From contig JAOAPN010000008.1 in the NCBI GenBank assembly GCA_025462885.1, positions 336,953-400,952 of the forward strand: a stretch of 64,000 bases of DNA. Direction: 5' to 3'. The translations under genes and the position numbers were made by a program. Shown piece after piece: positions 54,983-62,238 of the stretch; position 1 is the stretch's first letter; every line of letters starts with the position of its first letter. Below the pieces are notes generated by a model. That model did no database searches, had not been told where the DNA came from, and saw only the letters and a list, made by a program, of their open reading frames with translations. The stretch is from Acidobacteriaceae bacterium. Its GTDB lineage: Bacteria > Acidobacteriota > Terriglobia > Terriglobales > Acidobacteriaceae.

Positions 54983-54988
54983 GTTTGG

Positions 54989-55017
54989 AATGTAAGGTGA
55001 GTTGAAGCGCGTGTCAA
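54989..55017 (-). promoter_or_regulatory. Promoter of DUF6152 operon
   Basis: Minus strand TTGACA (55012-55017), 17-base spacer, TACATT (54989-54994). Predicted start is at 54982, the A of the leader ATG. Confidence 0.7.
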
Positions 55018-55027
55018 GCGTACCGGG

Positions 55028-55056
55028 TTGACGTGCGGTGAAGCTTCAGCTAAGGT
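55028..55056 (+). promoter_or_regulatory. Promoter of secreted-protein gene
   Basis: TTGACG (55028-55033), 17-base spacer, TAAGGT (55051-55056). Predicted start is at 55063, the A of the leader ATG. It is divergent from the DUF6152 promoter with 10 bases between the -35 boxes. Confidence 0.65.
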
Positions 55057-55062
55057 ACGTCC

Positions 55063-55131
55063 ATGTCCAAGCTGCGAATCTCGTGTTGTTGCCTCCCGGC
55101 TGCTGAGCGAGATTTGCGTGTGGCTTGTTGA
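55063..55131 (+). CDS. Candidate leaderless leader peptide (Cys-Cys-Cys)
   Basis: 22 codons; the peptide begins MSKLRIS, continues CCC and ends RVAC, so four of 22 residues are Cys. The ATG again starts seven bases after the -10 box. Leaderless polycysteine ORFs act as cysteine-responsive attenuators in mycobacteria; here the downstream gene codes for an exported protein of unknown function. A distant GCCTGC/GCAGGC pair followed by T6 (55138-55218) could form a terminator. Confidence 0.5.
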   Translation: MSKLRISCCCLPAAERDLRVAC

Positions 55132-55296
55132 CTCCTCGCCTGCGCTAACGCGCTTTCCCTTTTGATCGCCACTCGTCTAGCCGCTTCGCGTGTATGTCGC
55201 GGGCAGGCATGATTTTTTCCTGAGGATATCGGGACACGGCTGCGGCGTGTGGTGTTTTCACTCACGATATTTTTCGGTACGAATCAGGAGATTGAA

Positions 55297-56202
55297 GTGG
55301 AGATCCGCACAGTTTTGTCTGTGGCAGCATTTGCTGCTGCGTTATGGACGTTACAGCCGGCTGAATCGCTTTTGGCGCAGTCGCCCGCAAAGAAAGCCGT
55401 GGACGCGACGGGGCGGGAGAACTCTCCCTTTTCGCGCAACGAGGCGGATCTTCCGAAGGGGCCAGTCCCGCGACTGGGTGCGCATCAGGATTTTTCGGGA
55501 TATTGGATTCCCTCAAAGAAAGACAGGCCAACGGGAAATCTTGGAAAAGATTTTCCTGGTTACAAATTACCGTTTACCGCAGAGGGCGCGGCAGCGCAAA
55601 AGTACAACCTGGAGCACACGGTCGATCCCGAAGCGGTATGCATCGTCGGTGGGCTGCCACGGCACAATGCGAGCGGTCTGCCGTTCCAGTTGTTGCAGGG
55701 TTCGGATCATTCGGTATTTCTTTACTGGTATACGACGTATCGCCTGGTGCCGTTCGATGGGCGCAAGCACTCTGAGGATCCGGACCCTTCTTTCTTCGGT
55801 GAAGAGATTGGAAGCTGGGAGGGCGATACGTTTGTGATCGACTCAACTGGCTTCAAGGAAAAGCGCACCTGGGCGGACGAGAATGGAAACCCGCACAGCG
55901 ATCAGCAGCACGTCGTGGAGAAGTGGACACGGCCAGATCTAGGGCATCTGCACCTGGAGATGGATGTGATCGATCCGAAGTTCTACACCCAAACGGTTCA
56001 CTATCAGCGGACCTGGTTGCTGGGGAAGAAGAACGATGAGGTTCACGAGTATTCGTGCTCGGAAGACAACGTGGATGCGCCGCATCTACTGCCGGGACCG
56101 GGGCCGATCGGAGCAGATGGACAACGTGGATTCGATAAGCTGGTTCCGCTGCCTCCTCCTCCGACGAAGGAGCATCCAGCGGTGACTTCGATCCCAGACT
56201 AA
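55297..56202 (+). CDS. Exported protein of unknown function
   Basis: 301 residues. The N-terminus (RTVLSVAAFAAALWTLQPAESLLAQ) is a signal peptide. The mature protein is rich in aromatic and acidic residues, with AHQDFSGYWIPSKKDRP, VDPEAVCIVGGLPRHN, GSWEGDTFVIDSTGFKEKRTW and a proline-rich end. It resembles secreted beta-rich proteins found in many copies in Acidobacteria, without a known function. I prefer GTG 55297 because AGGAG ends six bases upstream; an in-frame codon at 55249 has no ribosome site. It is divergent from the DUF6152 operon. Confidence 0.8.
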   Translation: MEIRTVLSVAAFAAALWTLQPAESLLAQSPAKKAVDATGRENSPFSRNEADLPKGPVPRLGAHQDFSGYWIPSKKDRPTGNLGKDFPGYKLPFTAEGAAAQKYNLEHTVDPEAVCIVGGLPRHNASGLPFQLLQGSDHSVFLYWYTTYRLVPFDGRKHSEDPDPSFFGEEIGSWEGDTFVIDSTGFKEKRTWADENGNPHSDQQHVVEKWTRPDLGHLHLEMDVIDPKFYTQTVHYQRTWLLGKKNDEVHEYSCSEDNVDAPHLLPGPGPIGADGQRGFDKLVPLPPPPTKEHPAVTSIPD

Positions 56203-56227
56203 GGGCGGATGAAGGATCGTCTTGATA

Positions 56228-56258
56228 GGAAGGGAGAAGTCAGAGACTTCTCCCTTCC
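56228..56258 (+). terminator. Stem-loop after secreted-protein gene, 14-bp stem
   Basis: GGAAGGGAGAAGTC (56228-56241), loop AGA, and its exact complement 56245-56258. It lies 26 bases after the stop. There is no T-run. Confidence 0.6.
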
Positions 56259-56410
56259 TGCGTTGCGCACCATTTTTCATGGGCCATGCATGGGCAGGAT
56301 CAGATATTATTCTGGACGCGAAATAAATAGTGATGAAGCGGTTTCCGGCTTGGTGCGTTCGCACACAGGACGGAGGTCTGCCGAGAGCTGAGATTCGCGG
56401 AAGGATGTCC

Positions 56411-57748
56411 ATGAAGATTCTGAGCGGGGATGGTGTGGGTGTAAGCCGGAGGCGCCTATTATCCGGCATGGCGGCGGGAGCGGTGGCTTCGTCGAGTGCG
56501 TTCTCGTTTGCCTCTGCGGTGGCTGCGGTTTGCGGCGGCCGGACGGACTGCAATGGACCGTTGAAGATCTCCGATCTTGAACTGATCGAGCTCACCGGGC
56601 ACTACGAGACGGAGGCTGGGGTCAATGGGCAGCAGCAGGTCAATCCGCTGGATGTCTATGATGCGCTGCGGCCGCAGGTCTACAAGGACAAGCCGAACGG
56701 GACGAAGCGGGTGGTCACCAGGGCGATCTATCTGCGGATTCGGACTACGGCTGGCCTGGACGGGCTGTATGGGCCGATCGAGCGGGATGCGGCAATCGTG
56801 GTGCGGGAAGATCTGCGTCCATTTCTGATTGGCAAGGATGCGCTTGCAGGCGAGGCGCTGTGGGACGAGATGTACCGGTCGAACCGGCACTCGCGGGCTG
56901 GATTTTTCATCATGGCGATCAGCGCGGTCGACAACGCGCTATGGGATCTGCGGGGACGTTACTACGGCGTGCCGGTCTACCGGTTGCTAGGTGGTGCGAC
57001 GCGGGAAAAGGTCGAAGTCTATGCAAGCTGCCTGGGATTCTCGCTGGAGCCTGAGGCAGTGCGGACGCGCTGTTTGAGCCTGAAGAAGGAAGGGTATCGC
57101 AACCAGAAATGGTTCATGGCGTATGGGCCGGGATCAGGCCAGGAGGGGATGCGGAAGAACGTTGAGCTAGTGAAGATTCTGCGCGAGACCCTGGGGGACG
57201 ATACGGAGTTGATGTTCGATGCCTTCAGTGGATGGGACCTGACGTATGCGCTGGAGTGGGCGCACCAGGTGGAGAAGTATCGTCCGCGATGGATGGAGGA
57301 AGTCGCGCATCCGGAGAAGATGGAGAGCTTCGCAACGTTGCGGCGCAGCACCACCATCCCGATCGCCTCGGGGGAGCATTTCTACGGGCGGTGGGAGGTG
57401 GAGCGATACCTGGAGGCGGGTGGGTTGTCGGTGGTGCAGGCGGATCCGGAGTGGTGTGGCGGAATCTCCGAGTTACTGAAGATTGGCACGGTGGCTTCGT
57501 TGCATGATGTGCCCGTGATTCCGCATGGGCACTGTATCCATGCGGCGGTGCATGTGATTGCCAGCCAGTCTCCGATGACGTTTCCGCTGGGAGAGTATCT
57601 GATCAACAAGATGCGGCACTTCTACCATTTCGAGTTGAAAGCTCCGTTTCCGGAGCAGGCGCACTTCACTCTGCCGACGGGGCCGGGGTTCAATATCGAA
57701 CTTGACCCGGCGAAGATCGACGCGCAGAAGATGCTGGCCTGGGATTAA
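56411..57748 (+). CDS. Tat-exported enolase-superfamily dehydratase (L-rhamnonate-like)
   Basis: 445 residues. A twin-arginine signal (VSRRRLLSGMAAGAVASSSAF) is unusual for this normally cytoplasmic family. The barrel has QKWFMAYGPGSGQEG, metal ligands Asp in MFDAFSGWD (about 269), Glu in WMEEVAHP (about 296) and Glu in IASGEHFYGRW (about 321), and His in PHGHCIHAAVH (about 371). The pattern is closest to L-rhamnonate and other acid-sugar dehydratases of the mandelate racemase group; the exact substrate is open. ATG 56411 has AAGGA five bases upstream. Confidence 0.85.
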   Translation: MKILSGDGVGVSRRRLLSGMAAGAVASSSAFSFASAVAAVCGGRTDCNGPLKISDLELIELTGHYETEAGVNGQQQVNPLDVYDALRPQVYKDKPNGTKRVVTRAIYLRIRTTAGLDGLYGPIERDAAIVVREDLRPFLIGKDALAGEALWDEMYRSNRHSRAGFFIMAISAVDNALWDLRGRYYGVPVYRLLGGATREKVEVYASCLGFSLEPEAVRTRCLSLKKEGYRNQKWFMAYGPGSGQEGMRKNVELVKILRETLGDDTELMFDAFSGWDLTYALEWAHQVEKYRPRWMEEVAHPEKMESFATLRRSTTIPIASGEHFYGRWEVERYLEAGGLSVVQADPEWCGGISELLKIGTVASLHDVPVIPHGHCIHAAVHVIASQSPMTFPLGEYLINKMRHFYHFELKAPFPEQAHFTLPTGPGFNIELDPAKIDAQKMLAWD

Positions 57749-57757
57749 GGTGGTTGT

Positions 57758-58750
57758 TTAGTCGATCAGGGAGTTGATGAAGGCGGTGCTGTCGAAGGGG
57801 ATGAGGTCTTCGATCTTCTCACCGATGCCGGCGTAGACGACGGGCAGTTTGAGTTCAGTGGCGATGGCCAGGACGATGCCGCCCTTAGCGGTGCCGTCGA
57901 GCTTGGTCAGGACGATGCCGGTCACATGGGCGGCTTCGGTAAAGAGGCGAGCCTGCGTGAGGCCATTTTGGCCGGTGGTGGCGTCCATGACGAGCAGGGT
58001 CTGGTGTGGCGCGCCGGGGATCAGTTTGGCGGCGGTGCGGTGCATCTTGTCGAGCTCTTTCATCAGATCGGTCTTAGTGTGGAGGCGACCGGCGGTGTCA
58101 ACGATGAGGACCTGGGAGTTACGGGCCTTGGCGGCGGCGCAGGCGTCATAGAGTGCTGCGGAAGGGTCGCCACCCTGCCTGGTCTTGATGATGGGGGTAC
58201 TGGAGCGGGTGGCCCAGACTTCCAGTTGCTCGATAGCGGCGGCGCGGAAGGTATCGGCGGCGCAGAGCAGGACGGTGCGGCCTTGCGTGCTGAAGAGGTT
58301 GGCAAGCTTGCCGGTGGTGGTGGTCTTTCCAGTGCCGTTGACTCCGACCATCATGATCACTTCAGGCGGAGTGGCCGGATGCTGGATGGGTTTGGCCACG
58401 GAATCGAGGATGGCTTTCAGCTCGGCTTTGAGGAGGCGTTTGAGCTCCGGGCCGCCTTCGATGCCGGTGCGGAGCGCGCGCTGGCGGAGGTTTTCGAGCA
58501 CCAGGGCAGTAGTAGGGGCTCCGAGATCGGCGGCGAGCAGTACCGGCTCCAGGCCGATGAGGGTCGACTCGTCGACTTCGCGGGTGAGAGCTATGACGGA
58601 GGAGATGGACTCGGTAAAGGTCTCGCGGGTGCGGGTGACCGCCTGCTTCATGCGATCAAGGAGGCCGAGCTTTTGTGGAGGGGCTTGCTCTGGTTCGGGA
58701 GAGGTGGGCTGGTCGGGCTTGTCGCGTTTACCGAAGAGGTTGAAGGCCAT
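57758..58750 (-). CDS. ftsY: Signal recognition particle receptor FtsY
   Basis: 330 residues. A short acidic N-terminal region is followed by the NG GTPase domain: [16 protein letters not shown] (G1, about 142), [40 protein letters not shown] and [12 protein letters not shown]. It docks ribosome-SRP complexes at the membrane for co-translational insertion. The N-terminal A domain is short and lacks a membrane helix. It is divergent from the PPOX gene. Confidence 0.97.
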   Translation of the reverse strand: MAFNLFGKRDKPDQPTSPEPEQAPPQKLGLLDRMKQAVTRTRETFTESISSVIALTREVDESTLIGLEPVLLAADLGAPTTALVLENLRQRALRTGIEGGPELKRLLKAELKAILDSVAKPIQHPATPPEVIMMVGVNGTGKTTTTGKLANLFSTQGRTVLLCAADTFRAAAIEQLEVWATRSSTPIIKTRQGGDPSAALYDACAAAKARNSQVLIVDTAGRLHTKTDLMKELDKMHRTAAKLIPGAPHQTLLVMDATTGQNGLTQARLFTEAAHVTGIVLTKLDGTAKGGIVLAIATELKLPVVYAGIGEKIEDLIPFDSTAFINSLID

Positions 58751-58822
58751 GCTGAGTCTAGTTTAGCAAGCGGGATGTAATATGGCCTGCGAACTTCGCA
58801 ACATCGACCTAGCAGGGTGATC

Positions 58823-58850
58823 TTGACTTGTGTGAGTTGAAGTCTATCTT
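58823..58850 (+). promoter_or_regulatory. Promoter for PPOX gene, probably leaderless
   Basis: TTGACT (58823-58828), 16-base spacer, TATCTT (58845-58850), with the ATG seven bases later at 58858. Confidence 0.5.
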
Positions 58851-58857
58851 AGCGTGT

Positions 58858-59280
58858 ATGACGAAAGCGCAGCTGTTCGAGTTTATTGCGACTCAGAAAC
58901 TGGCGGTGTTGGGAAGTGTGTCTCCCGAGGGGGTGCCGCAGTCGGCGCTGGTGGGAATCGCGGTGAATAAGGACCTGGAGATTGTCTTCGATACGTTGAA
59001 CACGACGCGTAAGTATAGGAATCTCACCACCCATGCGAAAGCGTGCCTGGTGGTTGGCTGGGAGGGAGAGCAGACGGTACAGTTTGAAGGGGAGGCTTTT
59101 CTACCGGAAGGAGAGGAATTGATGCGGTACAAGAGTGTCTACTTCGCGAAGTGGCCGGAGGGACTGGAGCATCAGAGCTGGCCTGGGATTGTTTACTTCG
59201 TTGTTCGTCCGAGGTGGATTCGATTCAGCGACTATGATCAGCAGCCGCCTCTGATTGAGGAGCAGAAGTTCGGAGGCTAG
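58858..59280 (+). CDS. Pyridoxamine 5'-phosphate oxidase-like flavoprotein
   Basis: 140 residues of the split-barrel FMN-binding fold: MTKAQLFEFIATQKLAVLGSVSPEGVPQSALVGIAV, DTLNTTRKYRNLTTHAKACLVVGWE and WIRFSDYD. These small proteins are FMN- or F420-dependent oxidoreductases rather than PdxH itself. ATG 58858 matches the family start; an in-frame codon at 58828 lies inside the promoter. A probable leaderless mRNA. Confidence 0.85.
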   Translation: MTKAQLFEFIATQKLAVLGSVSPEGVPQSALVGIAVNKDLEIVFDTLNTTRKYRNLTTHAKACLVVGWEGEQTVQFEGEAFLPEGEELMRYKSVYFAKWPEGLEHQSWPGIVYFVVRPRWIRFSDYDQQPPLIEEQKFGG

Positions 59281-59297
59281 CCGATTGTGGAGGGCAG

Positions 59298-60290
59298 CTA
59301 CTCTTCGCGCCCGGGTCGAGTCATCAACTCTCGCATGGCGTCCTTAGGATTCTTTTCGTGATGGAGGATGGCGTTCATCTGCTCCGTGATGGGCATTTCG
59401 ACGCCGTAGCGTGCGGCCAGGCCCAGGGCCGCGGTGGTGCTGTGGATGCCTTCGGCTACCTTGCCGTGGAGTCCTTCGAGGATGTCGGGCAGCTTCCGGC
59501 CGCGTCCTAGCTCGATGCCGACAGAGCGGTTGCGGGAGAGATTGCCAGTGCAGGTGAGCACCAGGTCGCCGATTCCGGAGAGTCCGGCCAGGGTCTGGCG
59601 GTGGCCTCCGCAGGCGATGGCGAGACGGGTCATCTCGGCGATGCCGCGGGTGATAAGGGCGGCGGCGGCATTGCCGCCGAGGTTGAGGCCGTGGGTCACT
59701 CCGGAAGCGAGGGCGATGACGTTCTTCAGCGCTCCCCCCAGCTCTACCCCGGGAATATCGTCGTTCGTGTAAACCCGGAGCGTCGGCGAGGAGATATCGC
59801 GCTGGAGAGACTGGGCGAGGAGCGAGTCGCCAGCCGCGATGACCAGGGCGGTGGGACAGGCGGCGGCGACCTCCTGGGCGAAGGACGGGCCGGACAGTAC
59901 AGCCATCGGGTTGTCGGTGACAGAGGTAATGACCTGGGACATGCGCAGGAAGGTCGTCTCCTCGATGCCCTTGCTGGCGGAGAGGATGATCTGGTTGGGC
60001 GTCAGGAGCGGGGCAATATGGGAGATCACGCTGCGCAGGTGCTGCGAAGGAGTGACGCAGAGCAGAATGTCCGCCTCGAAGATGGCGCCGGGGAGGTCGG
60101 AGGTGACGATGATATCGAAGGGCAGGGTGTATCCGGGGAGATAGGGGAGGTTTTCGCCGACGTCATTGAGTTGCTCCGCAAGAGCGGGGGAGTGACACCA
60201 GAGAACGATGTGGTGGCCTCCGCGGCGGGCGAGGGAGAGGGCGAGAGCGGTGCCCCAGGCACCTGCTCCGAGAACTGTGATCCGGCTCAT
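59298..60290 (-). CDS. gpsA: Glycerol-3-phosphate dehydrogenase [NAD(P)+]
   Basis: 330 residues. Reduces dihydroxyacetone phosphate to sn-glycerol-3-phosphate for phospholipid synthesis. NAD site ITVLGAGAWGTALALSLARRG, LSASKGIEE, VLSGPSFAQEVAAACPTALV, catalytic Lys in ELGGALKNVIALASG and TRGIAEMTRLA, LSGIGDLVLTCTGNLSRNRSVG are all present. Its ATG overlaps the plsY stop as ATGA. The longer frame to 60908 is a shadow of plsY. Confidence 0.96.
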   Translation of the reverse strand: MSRITVLGAGAWGTALALSLARRGGHHIVLWCHSPALAEQLNDVGENLPYLPGYTLPFDIIVTSDLPGAIFEADILLCVTPSQHLRSVISHIAPLLTPNQIILSASKGIEETTFLRMSQVITSVTDNPMAVLSGPSFAQEVAAACPTALVIAAGDSLLAQSLQRDISSPTLRVYTNDDIPGVELGGALKNVIALASGVTHGLNLGGNAAAALITRGIAEMTRLAIACGGHRQTLAGLSGIGDLVLTCTGNLSRNRSVGIELGRGRKLPDILEGLHGKVAEGIHSTTAALGLAARYGVEMPITEQMNAILHHEKNPKDAMRELMTRPGREE

Positions 60291-60916
60291 GCTGCCGCCT
60301 TTTTTGTGCCGAAACGGCTCTCCGTGCCTGCGATGAGGCGGCGGATGTTCTGGTGATGTTTCACGATGACGAGCAGAGGAATCAGGATGTAGCAGGTGAC
60401 CAGGATGGGTGTGCGAACCGGTGTGTTGGGCAGGGCCAGGAATGGGAAAGAGGCGGCGGCAACGACCGAGGCCAGTGAGACGTAGCGGGTCGGTACGACA
60501 ATCAGCAGGAAGATGATGAGCAGGTAAAGCACGGTGATCGCCGGAACCAGTGCGAAGAAGACGCCGAGAGCGGTCGCGACTCCTTTGCCGCCGCGGAATT
60601 TGAGCCATATGGGGAAGCAGTGGCCTACGACCGCGGCGAGGGCCGCAAGGGCGGCAATGTCGAAGGCGGCGGGAAAGCCGGCGCGGACGGCGATGTGCTG
60701 GGCAAGAACCACTGCGATAAAGCCTTTTGAGGCATCGAGCACGAGGGTGAGGATGCCCAATCCCTTGGCTCCAGAGCGAGCTACGTTGGTCGCGCCTATG
60801 TTGCCGGAGCCCAGGGCGCGGATGTCCTCCTTGCGGAAGATGCGGACGAGCAGATACCCGAATGGGATGGAGCCGAGAAAGTAAGCCAGCGAAATGGAGA
60901 GGAACCAAGGATTCAT
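60287..60916 (-). CDS. plsY: Acyl-phosphate glycerol-3-phosphate acyltransferase
   Basis: 209 residues with about five membrane helices. AYFLGSIPFGYLLVR, GSGNIGATNVARSGAKGLGILTLVLDASKG and GHCFPIWLKFRGGKGVATALG are the three PlsY motifs. It transfers an acyl group from acyl-phosphate to glycerol-3-phosphate, the product of the overlapping gpsA gene, so the pair forms a lipid-entry operon. ATG 60916 fits the family start. Confidence 0.95.
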   Translation of the reverse strand: MNPWFLSISLAYFLGSIPFGYLLVRIFRKEDIRALGSGNIGATNVARSGAKGLGILTLVLDASKGFIAVVLAQHIAVRAGFPAAFDIAALAALAAVVGHCFPIWLKFRGGKGVATALGVFFALVPAITVLYLLIIFLLIVVPTRYVSLASVVAAASFPFLALPNTPVRTPILVTCYILIPLLVIVKHHQNIRRLIAGTESRFGTKKAAA

Positions 60917-61221
60917 GTTGTCGGGTTTGAGTTTAGCAAGAGGAAGTAAAGGGTGGCCAAGGCGAAAAGAAAGATCGGGAAGCAAGGGATGCTGGGAAGT
61001 GGGACTGGCTGATAGTAGTAACGCTTAAAGCGGTGAGAAGTTTTGTATAGGATGCCGTAGATCCGTCAGACGCGTCCGATGGAAGCAGAACTCTTCTCTC
61101 TTCTTTAGAGTGGTACGCGGCTTGTCTCATAAACAGAGGATCGGTCGACGGCGGCAGGAATTTTGCAGCCACAGGCCTCGCACGACTCGGTGGGCCAGGA
61201 ATTTTCGTAAGAACTTGGGGC
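60917..61221. other. Intergenic region with no supported gene
   Basis: About 305 bases. It should hold the plsY-gpsA promoter, but I cannot place one. Open frames here are short or shadows. No strong stem-loop marks the end of the regulator gene. Confidence 0.5.
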
Positions 61222-61944
61222 TTAGATGCGCGGGACAATATAGCGGCGCGATGAGGTGGCGGCGGCCAGGTCGGGAGAGGCTTCGAAGACGGCTTCGCCG
61301 AAGCGGATCGCGCCCATGAGGAGGGTGGCGCTGCGCTCGATGGCCTTGCTGATGTGGTCGGTGGCGCGGATGCGGGCTTCTTCGGCGTCGCGGTTGCAGA
61401 TGGCGTCGACCATGCTGATGTGTTCGGCAACGAGGGTGGGGCCGTGGGACTCGAAGGAGAGGCCGAGGTAGAAGAAGCGCATGAGGCGGACGTGGACGTT
61501 GGAGACAACGTCGGAGAGGCGTTTGTTCTTGCTGGCCTGGGCGATGAGGGTGTGGAGCTGATAGTTGGTCTGGAGGAACTCGTGATAGCTGTTGGTGTCT
61601 TCGACGTTGTACTCGTAGGTGGCGAGTTCGCGCATCTCGTCGAGTTCCTGCTGGTTGGCGCGTCCGGCGGCGAGGGCTGCGGTGGCGGGCTCGAAGATGA
61701 GCTGCATTTCCTGGAGGTCGTGGAACTCGGCTACGGAGAGGGGAGCGATGGAGTAGCCGCGGAAGGGGATGATGCGGACGAGACCTTCATGCTCAAGGCG
61801 TCGACAGGCCTCCCGGACGGGTGTCCGGCTGGCATTGTAGAGGCGGCCCAGTTCGGCTTCTGAGAAGGATTTGCCGGGGGTCAGTGCGCACTCGACGATA
61901 TCTTTGCGGACTCTGCGGTAGAGCGGTTCACTGATGGTTGCCAT
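61222..61944 (-). CDS. GntR-family regulator with FCD domain
   Basis: 240 residues. An N-terminal winged helix (ISEPLYRRVRKDIVECALTPGKSFSEAELGRLYNASRTPVREACRRLEHEGLV) is followed by an all-helical FCD ligand domain, with Asp/His metal or ligand residues in EFLQTNYQLHTLI, LVAEHISMVDAI and RATDHISKAI. FCD regulators typically sense organic or sugar acids. It is divergent from the TonB receptor gene, with a perfect palindrome TCGGTATACCGA between them. ATG 61944 is set by homology. Confidence 0.93.
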   Translation of the reverse strand: MATISEPLYRRVRKDIVECALTPGKSFSEAELGRLYNASRTPVREACRRLEHEGLVRIIPFRGYSIAPLSVAEFHDLQEMQLIFEPATAALAAGRANQQELDEMRELATYEYNVEDTNSYHEFLQTNYQLHTLIAQASKNKRLSDVVSNVHVRLMRFFYLGLSFESHGPTLVAEHISMVDAICNRDAEEARIRATDHISKAIERSATLLMGAIRFGEAVFEASPDLAAATSSRRYIVPRI

Positions 61945-62052
61945 AGGCCTCAATTGAGAAATACCAGCGGGTTTCCGGGCTGTCAATACGGTTGATGGAT
62001 CTGGTAGACGAGCCGCCAACGATTTGCGGCTTATCAGTACAAATACGAGAAA

Positions 62053-62064
62053 TCGGTATACCGA
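62053..62064. promoter_or_regulatory. Palindromic operator TCGGTATACCGA
   Basis: Perfect 12-base palindrome just upstream of the TonB receptor promoter and in the divergent region of the GntR gene. GGTATACC cores are typical of FCD/hexuronate regulators such as UxuR/ExuR. An 11/12 match lies before the permease gene (32839-32850). Confidence 0.6.
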
Positions 62065-62067
62065 CTG

Positions 62068-62096
62068 TTGACGCCTGACGCGTCTTGCGATATGTT
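62068..62096 (+). promoter_or_regulatory. Promoter of TonB receptor gene
   Basis: TTGACG (62068-62073), 17-base spacer, TATGTT (62091-62096). The leader of about 135 bases contains a long hairpin. Confidence 0.65.
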
Positions 62097-62122
62097 CTCT
62101 TCAATCACCTTCAAAGTTTTGC

Positions 62123-62152
62123 AATCTTCGTGCCTTCGGGCGTGCGAAGATT
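62123..62152 (+). other. UUCG-capped hairpin in TonB receptor leader
   Basis: AATCTTCG (62123-62130) pairs with CGAAGATT (62145-62152), and GCC-TTCG-GGC caps the stem. It has no following T-run, so it is not a terminator. It may stabilise the mRNA or be a regulatory site. Confidence 0.55.
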
Positions 62153-62238
62153 TCTCCATCCGATCTACTTGCAGCTGTTTCAGCCAAGAAGTCGAAGTCG
62201 ATCCAATCGCTTATATCTATTAGCCGACCGGAGATGCC

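Noticed and set aside
55050..55265. 71-residue minus-strand open frame over the Cys leader
   Set aside because: No ribosome site or recognisable motif. It overlaps the divergent promoter zone and is best read as a shadow.
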